From Eutrigla gurnardus (Eukaryota; Chordata; Actinopteri; Perciformes; Triglidae): 64,000 bases of DNA. Under the pieces are notes generated by a model that saw only the letters and a list, made by a program, of their open reading frames with translations, made no database searches and had not been told where the DNA came from. The position numbers and the translations under genes are program-made. The stretch spans positions 620,001 to 684,000 of the forward strand of contig OY741268.1 of assembly GCA_963514095.1 (NCBI GenBank), in the 5' to 3' direction. Of the stretch, positions 57,281 to 64,000 are shown one piece after another (within the stretch, counting starts at the first letter, position 1; every line of letters starts with the position of its first letter).

Positions 57281-57582
57281 TATTGAAGAACTGTGGGGGA
57301 AACAGTTGTACTGGGACCACTTCACCCGTGATCGTACTCCGGTTAGGGAATAAGGACACCGTTTCAACGTTTTCAACTTTCTTTATATAAACTTTTTCAG
57401 CCGCCGTTCAGTACACACACTTTGCTCAACACGCTGACTTTTTTTAAGGACCCCAAATATCAACATAGCTGCCCTGTAAACTGCCTGACTCAAATGATTC
57501 ACATATTTAGATGAACATTATATTTAACAAATTAACATATTAATAGGGTGTCTTTGCTTACTCACAAAGGGAATTTATAACA
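57281..57582 (-). repeat. BEL/Pao 5' LTR, 302 bp
   Basis: On the minus strand it starts TGTTATAAATTCCC and ends CTTCAATA. A TATA-like motif (TTATATAAAG on the minus strand, near 57382-57391) marks the probable promoter. The other LTR has lost this segment. Confidence 0.88.
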
Positions 57583-57725
57583 GTGATATTGCCTTTTTAA
57601 TTTCTTCATCTGTGATTTCTCTAATTAAACCTTTATTTTGTTCGTCCCCCACTTTAGGTAGATTTATCAGGTCTAAGAAAGCTTCCGTCTTTATTTTATC
57701 TACTACAGCTTTTATAAAAGGTTTC

Positions 57726-58230
57726 TGTCATGGCCAAGAAAGCTGGCGGTGTTTAAATGTCTTGTGTCAATGTTGTCTTATGGTTTCCTGCTTTACTTTG
57801 AAATTCTACTCTCCTCTTGTTTCAGGTAACTTGCCCTTCCCCTTGTGTTTTTCCCACCAGTCTGATTGTCTTCCCTGCCCTGATTGTTTCCACCTGTTCC
57901 CCATTACCCTGTGTATATATGGTCTGCGTCTCCCTTTGTCTGTTGCCAGTTTGTCTTGTCTGTGTGTCAGTGAACCAGCGCCATGTCATCGTCGCATCAA
58001 GAATTTTCAGCCTTTGTTCCAAGCCCGTCTTGTCAGGTTTTGTACTTTAATTTGCTACTTTGTCAAGCCTTTGGTTTTTGTTAGTAGATTTTCTGTTGTA
58101 CTTTTTATAGTGACTTTTTCCTCCTTGTGAGTGATTTTCTGTTGAACTCTAAATAATAAAAGATTTGTTTATTTTCAACTTTGCCTCCTGAGTCCTGCAT
58201 TTGGGTTCAAGTCCTTGTTCGGTTGTGACA
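57726..58230 (+). mobile_element. Solo LTR (Gypsy-like), 505 bp, 5-bp TSD
   Basis: Starts TGTCATGGCC and ends GTTGTGACA. GTTTC flanks both sides (57721-57725 and 58231-58235). It contains a TATA-like GTGTATATATGG (near 57910) and AATAATAAAAG (58150), consistent with plus orientation. Product of LTR recombination inside the L1. The short frame at 57612-58130 is not a gene. Confidence 0.9.
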
Positions 58231-59693
58231 GTTTCAAAAGATTGCTGTATATCTTTTCTATCATATTGTATGGCATTTGTTTTAGGGTCCTTTTATTTTG
58301 TGGATTGTGTTCTCAGTTTGCTGCTTTTTTTAATTTGTAAGCTAGCAGTTTGGCTGATTTCCCCCCTGCTTCATAATATCTTTGTTTAAGGAAGATCATC
58401 TTTTTTTTTTAATGTCCGAGTAGATTTCATTCAATTCATTTTTTACCCTATCCATTTCTATTTTTGTAGCTTGACTCATTGTATTTTTATGCATGTTCTC
58501 TAAAGTTTTTAAATCTTTTTGCAACTGTTCCAATTTTTCTCTTCTCTTTGTTTTTTTTAATTTAGAGCAACAGCCTATAATTTTCCCCCTAAGAACCGCT
58601 TTGCAGGCATCCCACAAAATCGGTGGTGACACTTCCCCATTATCATTTTCGTCAATGTACTCTTTTATATCCATCTTTATTTGCTGTCTCTTTTGATTCA
58701 GTATCTCTGTTTAATCTCCAAATAGTATCCTTTTTTTTTCAGAACTTATTATAAAATCCATTACAACTGGGCTGTGATCCGACAAGTCCATTGTCCCTAT
58801 CCTGCAATCTTTCACTCTATATAGATCTTTTTGAAACGTAAAGAAGTAGTCAAGCCTCGAGTAAACACTATGCGGGTGTGGAAAAAAAAGTATAGTCCCT
58901 TTTCGTTGGGTTCAGATCTCTCCAAACGTCAGCTAGCCCCAGCTCTTCTATCATTAATTTGATATTTTTGGTAGTTTTCTTCTCTCCTGAATAAAAAGGT
59001 TTCGATGTATCGAGAGCCTGGTGAAGTCTGACATTAAAGTCTCCACCACAGATTACGATACCCTGAGCTTCAGAGCTGATCAACTCAAAAATCAGTTTGT
59101 AAAATTTCCTTTCAGATCCTGGGGGGGCATAAACATTTATTAAAGTAACCAGAACATCTTGCAGATATCCCCGGACTAATACAAATCTCCCGTCAGTCTT
59201 TCTTTTCATATGTGCCCTTAAAATGTAATTTATTGGAAATCAAAATTGTCACACCTCTCTTAGCTCTCTGACCGCAGGAGGACGAATATTGGTTGAATCT
59301 CCATCTCTTAAGTTTTTCATGTTCTGATTCTGATAAGTGGGTCTCTTGTAAGAAAGCTACATCCGCCCCCTCCCTCTTCAATTTTGTCATAACCTTGCTC
59401 CTTTTGATAGGATTTCCTAACCCATTTACATTGTACGTGATTATTTTAGATGACTTCATGCTCTGCATTTCGTTTTTTTGTTTTAAGCCCCTGTATGCCT
59501 ACAACTGAATTACCTCTTACTGGTGCCACTTTTTAAAAATGTTTTAACTCAGTGGGATCTGCAAACCAACTAGTAAAGTGGACTGCCTGCCCAGAGGTGA
59601 GGAAGGTCTCCCTGGACATTTCGACTCAAGGGCCGGAATCAAACTCACCTCCCTGTGGTGGTACTGTGTTCAGGGGTGACGGATGCAGGTATG

Positions 59694-61057
59694 ATGGCGG
59701 TGTGCGAGTCCTGCCTCCCCTCTCAAAACTGAGGGAGAGCGTCTCTGGCCTGAAGGCCGACATCAAGGAGAGGGACAAAATCCTCCTGGATCTCTCCACC
59801 GTCGCTACAACCCAGGCAAAGCTTGTCGCCCAACTGAGGGCATCCGACACTGGTGACCGGAGCATGACGGCTGCGGACAACACCACCCTGCTGTGGACCG
59901 GCTCCATCACCACCGGATGTCTGACACCAGCACTCGCCGAGTCCCGCTGGCACCACCAGGGAGCCAGGCCCAAGACATCGGCACCCTCCACCTCCTGCCT
60001 TCGCCCCATGGAGTGGCAGTGCTCCACCAGGGAGGAGGGAGCTGTGGCTCCAGCTCTGGTGAGCTCGACTCCACTCAGGCCGAAGGAACCCTGGTCAGTG
60101 GTGCACAGGGGCGCTGGGGCTCGTCCATCTCTCCCTCCTCCCCCACCGGATCTACCACTGGATAACAGGTATGACATTCTAAGCCTGCAGGATTTCCCTC
60201 CCGTGGGTGCATGTTCCAGCTTGCCTCCGGAATCAGTCCATCCAGCTGGTGGTGGCTCCCGCCGGCCCAGGAGCCGGGGTCCACTAATCCAGCCTGACCT
60301 CTCCTCTCCATCTCGGTCAGGAGCAACCGCGGGCCGGCGCGCCTCCAGGCTGCCTGTGGAGCAGCGCATTCCCTCCGTGCTCGTTGTCGGGACCTCGATG
60401 GTCAGGCACGTGAGAGTACGCGGCGGCCAGACCTTCTGCCGCCCTGAAGCCCGCGTCAAGGAGGTTGAGTCCTCCGCCCTCCAAGTGTGTACAGCAAGGC
60501 TCGGCCTTCACGCTGGTCCTGGAGGCCGGTATCAACGATTTGAAGAGCCTCAAGCGGGACTTCAGGTCCATGGTGGACTGCCTGCTGGACACGGGGAAGC
60601 GGCTAATTGTTTCCAGCCCGCTTCCGCCGCCGCGTTTTGGTGACGTCACCACCAGTCGCCTCTGCCAGCTGCACCTGTGGCTGAAGGGTAGTGATGTCCA
60701 AATGAAGCTTCATGAAGCATTTTCTTTATTTTCTGAGCCCAATAGATGGCGCTCTCTGTTCAACAAAGGGTTGAAGGCCAATATATTTCCATTGCTTTCA
60801 ACCCTTTGTTGAACAGAGAGCGCCATCTATTGGGCTCAGAAAATAAATAAAATGCTTCATGAAGCTTCATTTGGACATCACTACTGAAGGGATACTGCCT
60901 GGGAAAAAGTATCCCATTTGTGGACAATTTTATGGCCTTTTTAAATGGACCCTACCTTTTTAAACACGACGGCCTGCACCCAAACCAGGAGGGGTCAAGG
61001 CTTTTATCTGTCAACATTGACCTGACTGTCCGGTCCTGCACCACTACCACCTCCTGA
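59694..61057 (+). pseudogene. LINE ORF1: coiled coil and SGNH esterase-like domain, interrupted
   Basis: The intended start is probably ATG at 59694/59697 (MAVCESC), in a frame that shifts into LRESVSGLKADIKERDKILL (coiled coil). A long Ser/Pro-rich linker follows, then LVVGTSMVRHVRV (block I; GTS in place of GDS), a frameshift, EAGINDLKSLKRDF (block III) and LIVSSPLPPPRFGD. The MITE splits after LHLWLKG; beyond it GYCLGKSIPFVDNF and HDGLHPNQEGSRLLSVNI keep the Asp-x-x-His pair. Stop TGA at 61055. Confidence 0.75.
60689..60883. mobile_element. Fold-back hAT MITE, 195 bp, 8-bp TSD
   Basis: Starts TAGTGATGTCCAAATGAAGC and ends with its complement. Arms of about 87 bp differ at a single position (CTTT/ATTT) around a loop of about 20 bp. 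CTGAAGGG on both sides (60681-60688 and 60884-60891). Excising the element and one TSD restores the ORF1 frame. Near-perfect arms suggest youth or hairpin-driven repair. Confidence 0.95.
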
Positions 61058-62053
61058 CTCACTGCACCACACTCACCTTCACCCCCACCTACCTCCATCA
61101 TACATACTCTTTTAAATAAATCTTTTATAATAAATTATATCATTTTAGACAATAACCTGGACAGCATTCTCCTTACAGAGACATGGCTTGGCACTGATGC
61201 ACCTGTTGTTCTCACTGAGGCCTCCCCACCAAATTTTTACTTTTTATTTTCAACAAGGGGGTGCAGAAGAGGAGGCGGCACTGCTTCAATTACAGTGTTG
61301 GGCAAGTTACTCTAAAAAAGTAACTCGTTAAAGTACTAGTTACTTCTCCCAGAAAGTAACTAAAGTAGTTAGTGAGTTACAAATTCTAAAAGTAACTAGT
61401 TACTTTGGAAAGTAATTATTGCGTTACTTTCAAATGATTTTTAAATACTGATGTGTCAAATAATTTGGACCCCATCTCCATCCCTCTTTGACGGAACTTA
61501 AAATACATTTGCGTGTTCAATTATTTATGATAAATCTGAGTATTATAATGAAATGGATACTCAATACATTACAAACAGAAATCCACAGTGCACAAATCTA
61601 AACAGTTTTATTGGAGATATTATAATTACTATGCTTATAGTGGATTGATAAAAATAACACAATATATCTTTTGGAACTTTTGATATTTATTGCACCTCAA
61701 CAGGTCACAACGAAGCAAAATAAAATGATTCTTGTTAAGCAATATACCAGAAATAAATAATAAATATATTTACTCTTGTAGTGTACATTAGGGGGAAAAA
61801 ACAGTAGACTGTACGTATGTTTTTACGTAATGTTGTGTGCAAGGACGAAATTTCGACGAGACGAGATTTCAGAGGTGGGGGGGACAAAAGTATTTTTAAT
61901 AAAACTAACTCCTTCAGTTCACTGTTTTCTAGTAGTTTTTCTAGTTTTCTATTGCTACGTTTAAGTTTACTGTTCCCTTTTGTGGTTTTACTGGTTGTAA
62001 ATCATGTAGCAAAACATTATCACCCAACTCTAATCCAATAGTTATAATAACAA

Positions 62054-62188
62054 TAATAATAATACATTTTATTTATCAGATTATTGAGAGCTTTGTAAAT
62101 GATGAGGAGGATCTTGAAGTGGATATGCTGCTTTATTGGGAGCCAGTGAAGGTGTTGCAGGATGGGTGTAATGCATTTCTTTGAGTAA
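62054..62188 (-). repeat. L2-type ORF2 scrap
   Basis: On the minus strand CITPILQHLHWLPIKQHIHF then KILLIIYKALNN, the L2 C-terminal motif. About 45 codons, inserted in the hAT; A/T repeats at its 3' end (62041-62062). Confidence 0.65.
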
Positions 62189-62242
62189 CTTACACTTTGA
62201 CTTCTGAAGAAGTCTCTTATGTCCACTTTTCTTTTAGACATC
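62189..62242 (-). pseudogene. hAT transposase first-exon remnant
   Basis: MSKRKVDIRDFFRSQSV on the minus strand resembles the basic leader of fish hAT transposases. It runs directly into the L2 scrap. Only 17 codons, so the call is weak. Confidence 0.35.
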
Positions 62243-62355
62243 CTGGCTGCGTCTAATTACCAAACACACATACACGTGCACGCGCGCACATAGCACATGG
62301 ACACCGATTCAAACATTAATGTAAATGAAACCTCTGATATTACAATCCTTCTAGC

Positions 62356-62638
62356 CAGTGGCGCCGCCAGCCGGAATCCTGTACGCACAAGTACTGTGCG
62401 TGTGTCCAAGCGTGTGTGTGCATGAGTGGAGTGCTCACAAGCGTGCGCTTGTGTTTAGGGCGGGGATGGAGGGCACAAAAAAAATATTTGCACTGGGGCC
62501 TATCACCATGATATACGCTACTGATTTCACTGATACTGAAAACATTCGAATTTGTCTTAAAAAAGTATTTTTCCATTTGTTGTTGTATTTTGCCGTTTCT
62601 GTGCGTACATTGAAATTGAATCCTGGCGGCGCCACTGC
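62356..62638. mobile_element. Nested hAT MITE, 283 bp, 8-bp TSD
   Basis: Inverted ends CAGTGGCGCCGCCAG and CTGGCGGCGCCACTG, perfect over 15 bp. TSD CTTCTAGC (62348-62355 and 62639-62646). The interior is rich in TGTGCGTGTG. It sits inside the hAT at 61293, which sits inside the LINE. Confidence 0.95.
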
Positions 62639-63616
62639 TTCTAGCTGACGTGAATCAGGCAGAACAAACTCCCAACTCACAGTAGCAGACTCATGTAGGA
62701 CTACTGACCGCCGACTAGCAGACCGGTGTGCAAGCAAGAAGGAGTGACGGCGGGGACGGCCAATCACACAGGCTTTAGCTTGAGCGGCCGTTTTCCGCTT
62801 GGTCCTAGTGCTTGACGTGTCTCTGTTTACTATAGCGTAACATTTGTTTTTTTCTGCCTTCAACGATAACGGCGTTATAATAATGAGATGAGTAATCAAT
62901 TAGATTACTCATTACTGAAAAAAGTAACGGCGTTACTAACGCCGCTACTTATAATGCCGTTATTCCCATCACTGTTCAATTACGAAGAACACTATGAACA
63001 TTAACAGTCTTTTTTAACAGTTACTCAGCATTTGAGTACCATGCTTTCGTTTTTAGCAGCCCACCTCTCCTTTGTATAACAGTCTACAGACCACCCCAGT
63101 ATTCCACTTCTTTTATTAGTGAATTTTCTGAACTTTTATCAATCATTCATACCACTTTTAACAGAATTTGAATAACCGGTTATTTTAATCTACATGTGGA
63201 CTCAATGTCTAGAGACTTTTTAAACCTTTTACCCTGCCTTGATGTCATGCAGCCGACCCACAGCAGAGGGCGCACTTTGGACCTGGTTATTTCCTATGGC
63301 CTGTCCATTAGTGCGCCCTCTGTTGTGGACCTGGCTGTATCTGACTACTTTTGTGTGTTTTTTACAATCACCAGTTTTAATCAGCGGGAGGCCCCGGTGA
63401 GAACAGTGAAGAAACGCTACCTAACTTCTGAAGTGGCTGCAAATTTTATCCAGATTTTACAGAGCACTCCTGCCGAAATTTTACCAGCCCCCTGCGATTT
63501 TATCACTGACAACCTGAATAATAAAATAAAGACAACACTGCTTTAGACAACACACACCTCCTTTAAAACGGGTGAAGCCCCTTCTGAAGAAGAATGATTT
63601 AGACCCCAATGTTTTA

Positions 63617-63826
63617 TTATAATTTTTTTTATGGCTGGAGTGCCATGCAAGCCTTTTTTTTAATTGTTTTTTATGCAGAGAGAGACAGCGTGGAAAGGGG
63701 AGATAGAGGGGGAAGACATGCGCGAAAGAGATTGCCGGGCCGGGAGTCGAACCACTGATCTCCGCGCCGAGGCTGAGCCTCCGTACATGGGGCGGCTGCC
63801 TTATCCACTGCGCCACCGACCGCCCC
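63617..63826 (-). mobile_element. tRNA-derived SINE, 15-bp TSD
   Basis: TSD GACCCCAATGTTTTA (63602-63616) and GACCCCGATGTTTTA (63827-63841), one mismatch. On the minus strand the head GGTGGCGCAGTGGATAAGG is a good A box and GGTTCGACTCC a perfect B box. Body with CATGTCTTCCCCCTCTATC; T-rich at 63653-63670. The best preserved SINE in the window; its pol III promoter looks intact. Confidence 0.9.
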
Positions 63827-64000
63827 GACCCCGATGTTTTAAATAACTACCGGCCTGTATCCAACTTACCATTTTTAAGTAACATTTTAGAAAATTTGTT
63901 TTTAATCAAGTAAATGAGTTCTTATACTCAAAACATATTTTAGAAACCCATCAGTCTGGTTTTAGGAGGAACCACAGTACAGAAACCGCACTTTTAAAGA

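Larger units (their letters stand above)
50800..57582 (-). mobile_element. BEL/Pao LTR retrotransposon, nearly complete, 5-bp TSD
   Basis: GTGAT flanks both sides (50795-50799 and 57583-57587). The 5' LTR is 57281-57582, the 3' LTR 50800-51272. One long gag-pol frame lies between on the minus strand. A primer-binding site complementary to tRNA-Tyr follows the 5' LTR, and a purine-rich tract precedes the 3' LTR. Length 6783 bp. It inserted in an L1. Confidence 0.93.
48399..59468 (-). pseudogene. L1 ORF2, multiply broken, in pieces
   Basis: It starts near 59468 (ITYNVNGLGNPIKRSKVMTK). Endonuclease: FLQETHLSESEHEKLKRW and VICGGDFNVRL, with a shift near 59200. A linker piece lies at 58674-58396. 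After the BEL element the RT reads ECGSYRPVSVLNQDYKIFAH, LLSLDAEKAFDRVNW and the catalytic motif SLFADDVLVYL (plus-strand 50075-50100). The C-terminus spans 49907-48399 with CWRNCGSQEANHYHLFWAC (about 48740-48800). At least six breaks. Confidence 0.82.
48194..59520 (-). mobile_element. Tx1-type L1 LINE lacking ORF1, split by BEL and a solo LTR
   Basis: PolyA (T-run) at 48194-48207. The 5' end lies near 59520. A possible TSD is GGCGCCAC (before the T-run) and GGTGCCAC (59522-59529), one mismatch. Without the BEL element (50800-57582) and the LTR (57726-58230) about 4.0 kb of L1 remain: ORF2 and the 3' end only. It is older and more decayed than the L1 at 22506-29893. Confidence 0.8.
61293..62974. 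mobile_element. hAT element, 1.68 kb, 8-bp TSD
   Basis: Ends CAGTGTTGGG and CCCATCACTG. Perfect TSD TTCAATTA (61285-61292 and 62975-62982). Both ends are full of AAGTAACT/GTTACTAAC motifs. It holds a piece of transposase exon (62189-62242, minus), an L2 scrap and a nested hAT. Otherwise non-coding. Confidence 0.93.
61085..63545 (+). pseudogene. LINE ORF2 endonuclease, split by a hAT
   Basis: The N-terminal part lies before the hAT: ILDNNLDSILLTETWLGTD and TRGCRRGGGTAS (61145-61284). After it: ITVYRPPQYSTSFISEFSEL, then ITGYFNLHVD where GDFN is expected (Asp to Tyr), HSRGRTLDLVISYGLSIS, and LAVSDYFCVFF where SDH is expected (His lost). A stop at 63544 and a deletion lead to RT. Two active-site residues are changed, so it is inactive. 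Confidence 0.75.
59565..64000 (+). mobile_element. L2/CR1-type LINE running off the window, with nested insertions
   Basis: ORF1 (esterase type), then endonuclease and the start of RT. Interrupted by a fold-back MITE (60689-60883), a hAT (61293-62974) and a SINE (63617-63826). RT begins KPLLKKNDLDPNV at about 63569 and resumes after the SINE with NNYRPVSNLPFLSN at 63841, continuing beyond 64000 (HQSGFRRNHSTET region). Its 5' edge near 59565 is not sharply defined. Confidence 0.75.

Noticed and set aside
57612..58130. 172-codon Cys/Phe-rich ORF
   Set aside because: It crosses the L1/solo LTR junction and reads LTR sequence; no domain, and TSDs show the LTR is an insertion.
59626..60459. 277-codon minus-strand ORF
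   Set aside because: It is the antisense shadow of LINE ORF1; the sense frame has the SGNH and coiled-coil motifs.

Overview
The window looks like euchromatic but transposon-saturated DNA from a teleost fish, probably a spiny-rayed species. The element mix supports this: L2-clade LINEs, Tx1-type L1s, a Ngaro-type tyrosine-recombinase element, BEL/Pao, PIF/Harbinger with its Myb-like partner gene, Tc1/mariner, CACTA-like DNA, many hAT-type MITEs and tRNA-derived fish SINEs. I found no host protein-coding gene, tRNA, rRNA or CRISPR array that I could defend. Nearly every long reading frame belongs to a transposon and nearly all are broken.

Layout. 0.4-5.9 kb: long L2 LINE with both ORFs, cut by an 824-bp hAT MITE. 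5.9-7.4 kb: repeat R, whose hairpin plus CTAG end suggests a Helitron-like element. 7.4-9.2 kb: two L2 3' fragments and a Tc1 end. 9.2-10.5 kb: tyrosine recombinase and split direct repeats of a Ngaro-type element, fused to an L2 (10.5-12.0 kb). 12.0-13.0 kb: BEL/Pao relic. 13.1-17.1 kb: inverted-repeat elements and two 0.92-kb TIR elements. 17.15-18.3 kb: LINE with a mutated RT motif. 18.6-22.5 kb: Harbinger relic. 22.5-29.9 kb: full-length L1 (minus strand) with a 16-bp TSD, holding a hAT inside a hAT. 30.4-31.4 kb: L2 piece.

31.4-44.2 kb is a single minus-strand L2 split by a 4.2-kb CACTA-like element, a 5.1-kb R element (holding a SINE and a Harbinger-like element that itself holds a solo LTR) and a Tc1-like element. 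It abuts, head to head, a plus-strand L2 (44.2-47.4 kb). 48.2-59.5 kb is a minus-strand L1 split by a 6.8-kb BEL/Pao retrotransposon and a solo LTR. 59.6-64.0 kb is a plus-strand LINE running off the window, holding a fold-back MITE, a hAT within a hAT, and a SINE.

The genes do not form a pathway; the region records repeated insertion of mobile DNA into mobile DNA. Many insertion boundaries were fixed by reading target-site duplications (TSDs) or by comparing an interrupted copy with an uninterrupted one in the same window. The most notable items are the Ngaro-type terminus, the R family, a 35-residue duplicated ORF inside the CACTA-like element, a near-perfect 195-bp fold-back MITE, and the nested insertions. 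None of these is shown to be an undescribed system. Family names rest on motif recognition without database searches.
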